Origin: Thiogranum sp963752745 | Lineage (GTDB): Bacteria > Pseudomonadota > Gammaproteobacteria > DSM-19610 | Direction: 5' to 3' | NCBI GenBank assembly: GCA_963752745.1 | Contig: CAVWAK010000029.1 | Span: 92,974-156,973, forward strand | DNA length: 64,000 nucleotides | Shown: positions 18,707 to 26,876 of the stretch, one piece after another | Numbering within the stretch: position 1 is the stretch's first letter | Layout of the letters: each line of letters opens with the position of its first letter | Notes under the pieces: model-generated | Seen by the model: the letters and a program-made list of their open reading frames with translations, nothing else | What the model was told of the DNA's origin: nothing | Database searches by the model: none | Program-made: the position numbers and the translations under genes

Positions 18707-19078
18707 ATGACAAATACACTCACGTACGCATTTACAGCCCTGTTCGCACTGATGGGGCTCGGGTTTGCGATATTCCTGCTCAAGGCCATCAGCAAAAATC
18801 TCGCCAGTGGCCGGGCCTACCGCCGCTCACTTGAAGAGCAGGCCCAGGCTGAACCCCTGGGCGATATGATCAAGGCGATGGGACTATCGTCTTCTGACTA
18901 CCTGCATGGCGAGTCGATACTCAATATCCGCCAGCAACTTCATCAGTGCAGGACTTGCCCTGCAACGGACGAATGCGAGGACTGGATGGAACATCCAGCT
19001 GAGGAAGCTCCGCCTGATTTCTGCCCAAACGCCGAGCATTTACGCAACACCCGTGACACCCTCAATGATGCCGACTGA
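18707..19078 (+). CDS. Membrane-anchored DUF6455-like cysteine-rich protein
   Basis: A 123-residue protein. Residues about 7-28 form one transmembrane helix. The C-terminal cytoplasmic or periplasmic part has a Cys pattern (CRTCPATDEC, then FCPNAEHL) that resembles DUF6455 proteins, small proteins often found near denitrification genes. The cysteines could bind a metal or iron-sulfur cluster. It follows an FNR/DNR box and lies next to the nos region, so it is probably produced under low oxygen. The molecular function is unknown. Confidence 0.65.
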   Translation: MTNTLTYAFTALFALMGLGFAIFLLKAISKNLASGRAYRRSLEEQAQAEPLGDMIKAMGLSSSDYLHGESILNIRQQLHQCRTCPATDECEDWMEHPAEEAPPDFCPNAEHLRNTRDTLNDAD

Positions 19079-19087
19079 TCCCCTGAT

Positions 19088-19330
19088 TTATAACCAGCGA
19101 ATCAGGTAGTAAAGATATTGACCTTCAGATGACTTCGAGGGCCCGGCAACTACCGCTGCATGCCTGTTCCTGTCGGGATCAGCCGCGGTACGCGCCTTTT
19201 CCTCAGAATCCACCACTTCCACACAATTAGCCGACAAGCGCTTCTTTTTCTTTGGTGCGTACACCACAGCAAACTGCTCCTGCACCACACCACCGCGGTC
19301 CATCATCAGGCCACCGATCGACACACCCAT
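19088..19330 (-). CDS. Small conserved hypothetical protein
   Basis: An 80-residue basic protein without signal peptide or membrane helix. It has a KKKKR patch followed by LSANCVEVVDSEEKA and ends in GQYLYYLIRWL. I judge it real because its coding pattern looks protein-like and it fits the 10-base gap after the convergent DUF6455 gene. I do not recognise a family or function. Confidence 0.5.
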   Translation of the reverse strand: MGVSIGGLMMDRGGVVQEQFAVVYAPKKKKRLSANCVEVVDSEEKARTAADPDRNRHAAVVAGPSKSSEGQYLYYLIRWL

Positions 19331-19754
19331 TCAGCAATACCACTCGACTGTCATTATTTCTCCTCACCGGCAGTACCACGCCAGATCAGTATTTTAACGC
19401 TGCCCCTGACAAGCCCGATAACAGCCAAACCACAGCCACCAAGCCGCACCTTTTGGCTGCCTGACCAGCCTTTAGTATAGTTTCTGCCTGGCTATTAAAT
19501 CTAAAGTGTTTTATAGCCTGTCAGCGATACGTTATTCACAGTAATACCAGCCACTCGAATATTACAGACTGAAGTTCACCTGACTTTTTGTCAGGCATTA
19601 AAAAATGTCTATATCTATTTGTAATATATAGATTTATATGAATTGAGCAAAAATTAAACGATTTAAGGATCGTGCTTCAAAAACCCTGTAAATTACTTCC
19701 AAAGCGCTTTCATCCACAAACTTATCCACAGATTCTGTGGATAAGTTTGTGGCC
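19331..19754. other. Gene-free stretch with three DnaA boxes and an AT-rich segment
   Basis: No plausible gene is seen in these 424 bases. The segment from about 19,560 to 19,680 is AT-rich, with a small CTGAC/GTCAG hairpin at 19580-19594. Three matches to the DnaA box TTWTNCACA are present: TTATTCACA at 19532-19540, TTATCCACA at 19722-19730 and its inverse TGTGGATAA at 19736-19744. It could be a replication-origin-like or DnaA-titrating site; no dnaA, gidA or rpmH gene is nearby. Confidence 0.55.
19714..19752. repeat. Perfect 39-bp palindrome made of two opposed DnaA boxes
   Basis: The 19-base arm at 19714-19732 is exactly repeated in inverse at 19734-19752 with one base between. Each arm contains a perfect TTATCCACA. 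It begins 3 bases beyond the stop codon of the LEA-like lipoprotein gene, so in RNA it would fold as a strong hairpin. There is no T-run after it on the minus strand, which argues against a simple terminator. Confidence 0.85.
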
Positions 19755-20231
19755 CTATATTCCACCAGAACCGGCCGGCGGAGCTGGTCTGGAAAGCTGT
19801 ATATCGCCCGAATAGTCAAACGGCAAACGCTGGCCGTGATCACCAACCGCGACCGTCCCGTTGATGCGGTACTCAAAGCCCGGCGACCGACTGTTTTCCA
19901 GTGACTGGAGCTGGCGGAATACCTGGATCAGGTTGGACGAAACCTCCAGCGCAATCACCTGCTCGCCGTAGGCCGGTACTGTCACAGAACGGTTACTGAC
20001 GCCATCGGCAAACGCCTGGCCGTTAATATCCAGTTGGAAATCGACGCCCTGGATAGGCAACTCATAGGAATTGGGGTTCTTTATCCGCAGACGCACCTGA
20101 TAACGCTGTTCAAACAATTCCATCGACACCAGCTGCAGCCCGACCAGATTGACACGCGGCGGCTCGGGTTTACCGGGCAAGGTACTGCAGCCTGACAAGA
20201 CTGCCAAAAGTACAAGCCAAAATATACGCAT
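19755..20231 (-). CDS. LEA14-like (WHy domain) lipoprotein
   Basis: A 158-residue lipoprotein starting at MRIFWLVLL; the signal peptide ends in a lipobox LSGC, and the mature part is a water-stress/hypersensitive-response (LEA type 2) beta-sandwich (RIKNPNSYELPIQGVDFQLDI is the core). The domain is linked to stress tolerance, but the bacterial role is unclear. The next gene upstream ends 18 bases away, so they are probably cotranscribed. An alternative start at 20243 adds four residues. Confidence 0.8.
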   Translation of the reverse strand: MRIFWLVLLAVLSGCSTLPGKPEPPRVNLVGLQLVSMELFEQRYQVRLRIKNPNSYELPIQGVDFQLDINGQAFADGVSNRSVTVPAYGEQVIALEVSSNLIQVFRQLQSLENSRSPGFEYRINGTVAVGDHGQRLPFDYSGDIQLSRPAPPAGSGGI

Positions 20232-20248
20232 ATAAGCAACCATGGCCG

Positions 20249-20557
20249 TCATGATACACGCTCCTGTACCACAACCCAGGGCGCAACCACCACCGCCCAC
20301 AGCTCTGGATCACGGCCACTCCAGTCTCTGGCGGTTTCCACACCGAGGTGCTCTACCTGCCCGGCAGTGATCCAGCGTTCAACAGCCGGTTTATCGTCAT
20401 TGGCAAAACCCACCGCGACTTCGACAAGATCCAGATCACTGGCAACCTTGATGACCACGCCACGCGCAAAAGGCACCTCGAGTTCCTGCCAGCTAGTACG
20501 GGCTGTTTCGGTGTGCAATTCCTGCAGGGTAAAGTTCTTCGAGGACATGGTTGCCAT
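20249..20557 (-). CDS. DUF2288 family protein
   Basis: A 102-residue soluble protein. ETARTSWQELEVPFARG, LDLVEVAVGFANDDK and ELWAVVVAPWVVVQE match the conserved DUF2288 layout. Function unknown. An AAGGGA ribosome-binding site lies 7 bases before the chosen ATG. It precedes the LEA-like gene on the same strand. Confidence 0.8.
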   Translation of the reverse strand: MATMSSKNFTLQELHTETARTSWQELEVPFARGVVIKVASDLDLVEVAVGFANDDKPAVERWITAGQVEHLGVETARDWSGRDPELWAVVVAPWVVVQERVS

Positions 20558-20615
20558 GTTTATCCCTTGTTACATCAACCACAAAACGGGGCTGCTTCCC
20601 GGACTGGTTAACAGA

Positions 20616-21362
20616 TCAGTATAAAGTGCGAATGCCGTAACAAGCCCCACCGGACTTGCGCGGATCCAGCGACGGAATCGACTTTATCCTCGCTCTCAGA
20701 TGTTGCGTTGTCACCTGCTGCCTGGTAAACACGCCAACAGCATTGTAATTCTGCACTGTGCTTAACGCGAAAGCACTGGCGAAACGCCTTTGACACTGCC
20801 TGGATAGCAGATATGCGGAAACATCCAGCTCCAGACGGGTCGCAAAGTTGCTCACAATCAGGCCCTCGCTGCCAAGCAAGCGGGACAAGGCGTTAACCCA
20901 GGCTGTATCTGCAGTCACCGCACGCTGCGGTTCTCCATCATAGTCGGCAAACAGATCGTCGACAATCATGTCAAAGGGTGGGCCACTGTAGTGCTTCACC
21001 CAGTCCAGCGCGTCAGCCTGGTGCAATTCGATATTATCGCCCTTAATATCGAAAAAACGTCGCGCTATGGAAAGATGCGTATTACTGAGTTCAACGCCAA
21101 CAATTTTCTCTGGCTCAATGAACTCGCGCAGATGTCTTATCACGGCCCCACCACCGACACCCAGCACCAGTATGTTGCGCAGCTTGTCCGGCGGATAGAA
21201 AAAAGCGGGCAACCATAACAAATCCCATACACTGCCGGTAACCGGCCGACGTGGATTGTACTGGCTGTGAAAAACACCATTGGTATAAAGGCGCAACGAC
21301 CGACCGGCCTGCCGCACCTGGTAGTGCGCACCACCAGCACGCTTTTCCCACAACAGACTCAT
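20616..21362 (-). CDS. Spermidine-synthase-like methyltransferase-fold protein
   Basis: A 248-residue protein starting at MSLLWEKRAG. It has a Rossmann-type fold with the glycine motif LGVGGGAVIRHL, an acidic ribose-binding segment (VGVELSNTHL) and DMIVDDLFADY. It is like the spermidine synthase family but lacks an obvious complete aminopropyltransferase gatekeeper region, so it may be a related methyltransferase. It starts 10 bases after the malate:quinone-oxidoreductase-like gene and ends the pyk group on this strand. Confidence 0.75.
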   Translation of the reverse strand: MSLLWEKRAGGAHYQVRQAGRSLRLYTNGVFHSQYNPRRPVTGSVWDLLWLPAFFYPPDKLRNILVLGVGGGAVIRHLREFIEPEKIVGVELSNTHLSIARRFFDIKGDNIELHQADALDWVKHYSGPPFDMIVDDLFADYDGEPQRAVTADTAWVNALSRLLGSEGLIVSNFATRLELDVSAYLLSRQCQRRFASAFALSTVQNYNAVGVFTRQQVTTQHLRARIKSIPSLDPRKSGGACYGIRTLY

Positions 21363-21372
21363 ATGCCAGGTA

Positions 21373-22809
21373 TCAGCGCCTGAACCTGCGAAGAAAACGT
21401 CTGAGTGGCCCGGGCATTTTAACATCATCATTGAGCATACGGCCGGTAAACTCTGGCGCATCATGCTCATCATTTTCCCCGAGCAGGTCTCTCCGGAAAG
21501 ATTGCTCATCGATACTGGCCCCCAGATAAGCCGCAATAGTGCGCATATCGATCTCGGCATTCTCCATACAGGAAGTACCACCGGGCGAAGGCGTCATGTT
21601 GAAAATCGCACCCTTTCCAGTATCAATCTTGGCTTCACCCATAAGCAATTTGCACTGGGTTTTATCGATAAGCTGTGGACGGATGCCACCAACTTTCTTT
21701 GCAAAGGTCAGGTCGCGCAGGCGTAATGAGGGCACAATCTTGCGCGCATCCCTCAGGAACAGCAGCTTGCGGATAATCGGGACTTCGAAGAGGATATTTT
21801 TCAGCATGTAGTTACGAATATCCGCCACCCGGAACAAATCCCAGAGCACTCGCGCCACACGCCTGTCGAACTGAAATACGCGCAGAAAATCCGGCATGGT
21901 ACGGTAGTTGTAACGTTCCAGTATCGGCAGAATCAGCGCTGTCGGCCCAAAGCGTGTTTTGCCCGGCACCAGAACATCAGGATCACCATGTATGGCAGCG
22001 AACGGCAGTTTGTCGTTTTGTACGGTATAGACCTTGCCATTGAGAATCTGTGGCGTGAAGTAGTAACTGCCGGCAACCGGCAAACAGGAGTAATGCAAAC
22101 CGTATCCCAGATCGTGCGCCAGTTTCAGACTATGACCGCCGGCACATACGACCAGTGCGCGGGTTTGATAACAGGTCGAGGGTGTCTCAACCAGGAACCG
22201 GTTGTCCTCGATTTTGATATGCCGCACGTCCTGGTTGTAATGCATATCAATCTGTTTGCCTTCAACCTGACACGCCTGGCGTACAAAGGAACGCGACAGG
22301 GCTTCAAAATTTACCGCTGTGTACTCATCGGTCGAACCCAGCGCCACGATAGGTTCTCCGCGTAGCTGGCCGCTCGCCAATGCCACCACTGCCGGTTCGA
22401 TACGGGCAATATCCTTTTTCTCAAACAGCTGAAGATCAGGATAATGCGGTGACAGCTGCTGAAAACGCTGGCGTAGCAACTCGCACTCGCGCTCGCCAAC
22501 ACCCAGCACCATTTTCGGATATTGATAGATCAGATGGTCCTTGTCCGGCTGGCTGAGGCAATAGCTCGCGAGCATACGAGCCGCTCGCTGCACCTTTAAG
22601 GCCTTGTCCAAGGTGTAGTTTGTTTCGATATCGCCACAGTGCAGCGTCTGACTGTTATTACTCGACAGTGAATTCACGCGAGCGGGTGCCGCATATTTTT
22701 CTATCAGGCCAATATTAGCGATATCGGTGTAACGCGCAGCCTCGTAGAGCAAGGCGCTACCGGATACACCGGCACCAATAATCAGAAGATCGTATTGCTG
22801 GGCGCTCAA
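21373..22809 (-). CDS. Malate:quinone oxidoreductase-like FAD enzyme
   Basis: A 478-residue FAD-dependent oxidoreductase. The N-terminal dinucleotide motif is IIGAGVSGSALLYE, and SLSSNNSQTLHCGDIETNYT is the block typical of malate:quinone oxidoreductase. A second conserved part includes GGHSLKLAHDLGYG. MQO oxidises malate to oxaloacetate and passes electrons to quinone at the inner membrane. It lies 15 bases after pyruvate kinase, which makes a phosphoenolpyruvate-pyruvate-malate node plausible. It is diverged from the best-known MQO enzymes, so another 2-hydroxyacid substrate is possible. Confidence 0.75.
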   Translation of the reverse strand: MSAQQYDLLIIGAGVSGSALLYEAARYTDIANIGLIEKYAAPARVNSLSSNNSQTLHCGDIETNYTLDKALKVQRAARMLASYCLSQPDKDHLIYQYPKMVLGVGERECELLRQRFQQLSPHYPDLQLFEKKDIARIEPAVVALASGQLRGEPIVALGSTDEYTAVNFEALSRSFVRQACQVEGKQIDMHYNQDVRHIKIEDNRFLVETPSTCYQTRALVVCAGGHSLKLAHDLGYGLHYSCLPVAGSYYFTPQILNGKVYTVQNDKLPFAAIHGDPDVLVPGKTRFGPTALILPILERYNYRTMPDFLRVFQFDRRVARVLWDLFRVADIRNYMLKNILFEVPIIRKLLFLRDARKIVPSLRLRDLTFAKKVGGIRPQLIDKTQCKLLMGEAKIDTGKGAIFNMTPSPGGTSCMENAEIDMRTIAAYLGASIDEQSFRRDLLGENDEHDAPEFTGRMLNDDVKMPGPLRRFLRRFRR

Positions 22810-22824
22810 CAGTTACCTTATCCT

Positions 22825-24288
22825 CTACAAATGCAGCAGTTTCAGGACCGGTTCATTCAGTGCAGGATCATCGTTAAAACCTGACACCAGCAAAATATCG
22901 CGACCGGAGTGACCGAGTTGACATTGGCCGGCAATCAGCTCGCAGATAGCACGCCAGTCAGTCGTTTTAGCCCGATCAACCTTTACCGGTACAATACCCC
23001 AGTGCAGTGCCATGCGCCGGCATATCCTGTCATCCGAACACACACCTACTGTCGGCGCCAGGGCACGGTGCGCCGCCAGTATGCGTGCCGTGGTGCCGGT
23101 ATCAGTCGGCACAATAATAGCTTCAAGATCCAGGTCACGCGCCAGTTGTACCGCAGCATGCGCCATGGATTCGCGGATAAAATGCACCTTGCTACCACGG
23201 TCGGCAATAGGTTCCTCGGCAAATGAACCTTCCTCCCACTGGTGGCGCTCAACTTCGCGCAGTATTTTGTCCATGGTTTTGACAGCTTCCAGCGGGTACT
23301 TTCCCGCCGCTGTTTCACCCGACAGCATCGCGGCATCGGCACTTAACAAGGCAGCTCCTGCCACATCGGTCACTTCTGCTCGCGTTGGGCGCGGGCAGTC
23401 CATCATGGATTCGAGCATCTGCGTCGCAACAATAACCGGCACACCCGCCTGCCGTGACTTGGCGATAATGTCTCGCTGAATCAAAGGCACGCGTTCAGCC
23501 GGCAACTCGATTCCGAGGTCGCCACGAGCAACCATAATCCCGTCGGATACATGGATGATATCGTCGATGGCTTCGACGGCCTCCGGGCGCTCGATCTTGC
23601 TCACTACCGGAATAGTGGCTCCCAGCTTCTTCATATATTGCTTGAGCTGCGTTACGTCTCTGATAGTCCGCACAAAACTGAGTGCGACAAAATCGACACC
23701 TGCTTCGATACCAAAGCCAACGTCTTTGCGATCCTTCTCCGTTAATGCGCGGGTCGACAATTCAGAGTCAGGCAGATTCATACCTTTGTGGTTGGAAAGC
23801 CAACCGCCATCGACAACCTTGCAACTGACATCACGTCCTTCCACGCCAAGCACTTTCAGACTTAACTTGCCATCATCGAGCAGAATCTTTTCACCACGCT
23901 GTACATCTTTGTGCAGTGATTTATATTGCGAAGGGATCAGTGCCGCCTTGCCAGTCACCTTGCGGGTGGTGACAGTAACCCGCGCGCCAGCCTTGAGCTG
24001 AATACCATCGTTCTCAAACTGTCCTACGCGAATCTTCGGGCCACAAAGATCCATCAGAATGCCTATATGACAGCCCGCCCTGGCAGCCGCCCTGCGGACA
24101 CGCCGAATCGTGGTTTGATGTGTGTCCTGATCACCATGGGACATGTTGATGCGCACCAGGCTGACACCGGCTTCAATCAGCTGTTCGATCACTACCGGGG
24201 AGCTGGAAGCAGGTCCCAGCGTGGCAATGATTTTGGTACGGCGCCACTTCAAGGCAGTGCTTGTGGGGCCCGTTCCGGTTTGCGGCAT
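22825..24288 (-). CDS. pyk: Pyruvate kinase
   Basis: A 487-residue glycolytic enzyme that makes pyruvate and ATP from phosphoenolpyruvate. It shows RRTKIIATLGPASSS, RINMSHG, the catalytic-lysine segment VVSKIERPEAVEAIDDI, MVARGDLGIELP, and ATQMLESM followed by PRPTRAEVTDVA. The chosen start is MPQTGTG because the upstream residues look unrelated to the family. The enzyme is of the usual length with a C-terminal regulatory domain. It heads a group with the MQO-like and spermidine-synthase-like genes. Confidence 0.95.
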   Translation of the reverse strand: MPQTGTGPTSTALKWRRTKIIATLGPASSSPVVIEQLIEAGVSLVRINMSHGDQDTHQTTIRRVRRAAARAGCHIGILMDLCGPKIRVGQFENDGIQLKAGARVTVTTRKVTGKAALIPSQYKSLHKDVQRGEKILLDDGKLSLKVLGVEGRDVSCKVVDGGWLSNHKGMNLPDSELSTRALTEKDRKDVGFGIEAGVDFVALSFVRTIRDVTQLKQYMKKLGATIPVVSKIERPEAVEAIDDIIHVSDGIMVARGDLGIELPAERVPLIQRDIIAKSRQAGVPVIVATQMLESMMDCPRPTRAEVTDVAGAALLSADAAMLSGETAAGKYPLEAVKTMDKILREVERHQWEEGSFAEEPIADRGSKVHFIRESMAHAAVQLARDLDLEAIIVPTDTGTTARILAAHRALAPTVGVCSDDRICRRMALHWGIVPVKVDRAKTTDWRAICELIAGQCQLGHSGRDILLVSGFNDDPALNEPVLKLLHL

Positions 24289-24481
24289 GGATTCCGTCCT
24301 GGCTGAGAATTTCAAAGCGGTAGAATGACTTAGACTGCCGCCTGGATCAAGGACCAGACATCCAGTCAACATTCAGGTGGCCCACTGAATGCAGATGCAC
24401 TGCGAATCACCTTGCGTATCTGCTCGCGGAACTCAAATGGTCAGGGCCACACGCCAATCGCCGGCGACTCAATGAGCAAGG

Positions 24482-25240
24482 CTAACCCTGCGCGCCCTGT
24501 GTCAACTTCAGGCCGGCAGCCTCGTATAACTGTTTCTGTTCACTGGCCGTCAATTCCCGCGTCTTGCCCGGGCGCAATCCCCGTTCGAGAATAACAGGAC
24601 CATAACGCACCCGGCTTAGCCGACTGACCGTTACTCCCTGAGACTCCCACAAGCGTCGCACTTCGCGATTGCGGCCTTCCTTGATTATTACGTGATACCA
24701 GTGATTTGCGCCACTGCCACCGGATTCTTCTATAGCAGCGAACCGGGCGAGACCATCATCGAGTTCAACACCCTTGATCAGTCGCTTGAGCATCTCCATG
24801 TCGACTTTACCCAGCAGGCGTACGGCGTACTCACGTTCAATCTCCTGGGAAGGATGCATCAGGCGATGGGCGAGTTCACCATCAGTGGTAAACAACAGCA
24901 GGCCGGAGGTGCTGATATCGAGACGACCAACACTGATCCAGCGACCGGTATGCGGTTTTGGCAGGTTTGCAAATACCGTCTTGCGCCCTTCCGGATCGTC
25001 GCGACTGCAGATCTCCCCCACGGGTTTGTGATACATCAATACCTGTGGCACAGCCGCTTGCGTTGCCGTCAGCTGGACCGCTTTGCCATCAACAACAATG
25101 CGTTCTTCACCCGATATCTTGCAACCCAGTTCGGCAGTTTTGCCATTGACCTGGATACGCCCTTCCCGAATCAGGTCTTCGAGGTGACGGCGCGAACCGA
25201 AGCCTGCCCGGGCCAGGACTTTTTGCAGGCGTTCTTGCAT
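24482..25240 (-). CDS. rluB: 23S rRNA pseudouridine synthase RluB-like
   Basis: A 252-residue RNA-modifying enzyme of the RsuA/RluB group. Residues about 1-60 form an S4 RNA-binding domain (LQKVLARAGFGSRR), followed by the catalytic domain with GRLDISTSGLLLFTTDG, where the Asp is the catalytic residue, and GRNREVRRLWESQGV. It lies just downstream of a reading frame that fits the end of scpB, as in many gammaproteobacteria (scpA-scpB-rluB). Confidence 0.92.
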   Translation of the reverse strand: MQERLQKVLARAGFGSRRHLEDLIREGRIQVNGKTAELGCKISGEERIVVDGKAVQLTATQAAVPQVLMYHKPVGEICSRDDPEGRKTVFANLPKPHTGRWISVGRLDISTSGLLLFTTDGELAHRLMHPSQEIEREYAVRLLGKVDMEMLKRLIKGVELDDGLARFAAIEESGGSGANHWYHVIIKEGRNREVRRLWESQGVTVSRLSRVRYGPVILERGLRPGKTRELTASEQKQLYEAAGLKLTQGAQG

Positions 25241-25263
25241 GGGAGATCCCTAATCAGAGGTGT

Positions 25264-25437
25264 TCAGTGCAGGGTTTCGTTATTGTCTGCCGTATCTACA
25301 GGCACCTGGACCACGATATTGCTGTCACCTTCTTCAGCCAAAGCTTCGCCGCTATCGTCATCAGGCAACTCCGCTGCTCCGGAAGGCATCTCTTCGCCAG
25401 GCAATGCCAGTTCCAGTTCAGCATTAATAGTGTCGAT
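25264..25437 (-). CDS. C-terminal tail of segregation and condensation protein ScpB (cut by the join)
   Basis: The minus-strand frame ends at 25264 with an acidic tail (about 58 residues, INAELELALPGEE onward). I call it scpB because of its place before rluB and its acidic C-terminus; I do not see a conserved ScpB core motif. Upstream of about 25,437 the frame is the antisense of an amidohydrolase gene and no longer native, so the gene is cut. Moderately sure of identity, fairly sure that it is truncated. Confidence 0.5.
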   Translation of the reverse strand: MDTINAELELALPGEEMPSGAAELPDDDSGEALAEEGDSNIVVQVPVDTADNNETLH

Positions 25438-25455
25438 GTCGCGAGTTCCATCCGT
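25425..25455. other. Probable chimeric join between two genomes
   Basis: Left of here the minus strand codes for a scpB-like tail; right of here the plus strand codes for an amidohydrolase tail. Each is truncated at the same point and neither has its missing part. All marker genes to the left look gammaproteobacterial and those to the right (tuf, aceA, TRAP and D-amino-acid genes) look alphaproteobacterial. No inverted repeat, integrase or att site is seen at the point itself. Confidence 0.65.
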
Positions 25456-25647
25456 CCGCTCTTTGATGCCATTGAAGGCCTGTTCGGGTATCAGCGCATG
25501 CTGTTTGCGAGCAATTTTCCTGTCGACAAGCTGATGCGCAGCTACGGCGACATTCTGGCTGACATGGAAACACTCACCATCAAGGCGGATGAACATGCGC
25601 GCAACGCTTTTTTTGCGGGCAATGCCAGCCGCATCTACCGCTTGTGA
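25441..25647 (+). CDS. C-terminal part of an amidohydrolase (partial)
   Basis: About 68 residues of the C-terminal part of a TIM-barrel amidohydrolase (metal-dependent hydrolase, sulfomuconolactonase-like group). IRPLFDAIEGLFG, ML(F)ASNFPVDKL and the last residues NASRIYRL match the family's usual end: the catalytic aspartate position is here an asparagine in SNFP, as in several family members. The N-terminal part is missing at the join near 25,440. The gene is convergent with the LacI regulator, 25 bases away. Confidence 0.65.
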   Translation, partial: ASSIRPLFDAIEGLFGYQRMLFASNFPVDKLMRSYGDILADMETLTIKADEHARNAFFAGNASRIYRL

Positions 25648-25672
25648 AGGATTGGCGGTCGTTCAACACCGG

Positions 25673-26689
25673 CTAGCGCGGAGGGCGCGCAGAGCCTCTT
25701 TCGACCAGTTCGGCGGGCAGAACCGAGGCGCGTTTTCGCACCATCGACTTCTCAATCTGTTCCAGCAAAATGGCAGCGGTCGTCTCGATCATAGCATTGG
25801 CTGACTGGGAGACGGTGGTCAGGTTGTATCCGGACCAGGAGGCTTCGGGCACATCGTCATAACCGACGATGGAAACATCTTCGGGGATGGAAAGTCCCAG
25901 TTCTTCCTGGATAACATCCATCACGGAAAACGCCATGTGATCATTGGCGACAAAAATCGCATCGGGCGGGGTGTCTGCGGCAAACAATTCCCTGGCAGCC
26001 GCCGCAGCGCCATCAAAAGTATAGCCACCGACCGCTCGGTCATGAACCGCGATGCCGTGTTCGGCGAGGCCCTTGTAGAACCCTGCCTCGCGATCCCGGC
26101 TGGTCGATGAATCCTCCATCCCCGCGATGAAGGCGATGCGTTCATGCCCGCCGCGCACCAGGTAATCGGCGACCAGCCGTCCGCCTTCGATATTGTCTGA
26201 CGTGACACTGGAAGCAGGTGAGGTGGCGACGTACCGGTTGAACATCACAACCGGAATACCAGTTCGTGCGCATTCGCGGGCCAGATTGGAGGAAAGCGTG
26301 GCCGATGCCATGACGATGCCCTCGACCTGGTATTGCATGATGCGTTGAACCAGTTCGTCCTGGTTGCCCGGTTCGGTCATCATCAACAACGTCTGGTATC
26401 CCCTGCCTTGCAAATTGCGGCACAGGTCTTCGATGAGCACCGGATAAAACTGGTTGTCCAGATAGGCAACGAGCAGCGCAATCAGCCGGGACTTGCCGGA
26501 AATGACGGCCCGCGCCAGCGCGTTGGGCCGGTAACCGAGTTCGGTGGCCGCCTTCATCACCTTTTCGCGGGTTTTGGCGGACACACTGGCGCCCGGTGTG
26601 AAAGTCCTGCTGACAGCCGACTGTGATACCTCCGCCAGACGCGCGACATCTCCTGAAGTCGGATTTTGCTTGGAATGTGAGTGCGGCAT
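25673..26689 (-). CDS. LacI-family transcriptional regulator
   Basis: A 338-residue repressor. Residues about 12-60 form the LacI helix-turn-helix (SGDVARLAEVSQSAVSRTF) with the hinge helix (ALARAVISGKSRLIALL). The rest is a periplasmic-binding-protein-like effector domain (ISGKSRLIALLVAYLDNQFYP, GGRLVADYLVRGGHERIAFIAG, NDHMAFSVMD). Repressors of this type usually sense a sugar or related metabolite and control neighbouring genes. The adjacent amidohydrolase fragment on the plus strand may be one target. The effector is unknown. Confidence 0.9.
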   Translation of the reverse strand: MPHSHSKQNPTSGDVARLAEVSQSAVSRTFTPGASVSAKTREKVMKAATELGYRPNALARAVISGKSRLIALLVAYLDNQFYPVLIEDLCRNLQGRGYQTLLMMTEPGNQDELVQRIMQYQVEGIVMASATLSSNLARECARTGIPVVMFNRYVATSPASSVTSDNIEGGRLVADYLVRGGHERIAFIAGMEDSSTSRDREAGFYKGLAEHGIAVHDRAVGGYTFDGAAAAARELFAADTPPDAIFVANDHMAFSVMDVIQEELGLSIPEDVSIVGYDDVPEASWSGYNLTTVSQSANAMIETTAAILLEQIEKSMVRKRASVLPAELVERGSARPPR

Positions 26690-26876
26690 TTGCAGGCGGC
26701 CCGGGTTTGATCTGCTGGTGGTCCTTGCCTACAGCATACCGTAAGCCCGGCAAATGGCCACCGCTGCTGATCGCGATGCCGGTCGTGGCTTGCGGAGCCG
26801 TAGCGCGGAATTGGATGGCCGATTTGAATTCACGATCTTGTTTGGGGCTGTCTCAAGGTTTTTCTGTTCCAGAACA

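Noticed and set aside
19331..19754. Rho-independent terminator interpretation of the 39-bp palindrome
   Set aside because: There is no T-run on either side, and both arms match the DnaA box exactly, so a DnaA-related role is more likely.
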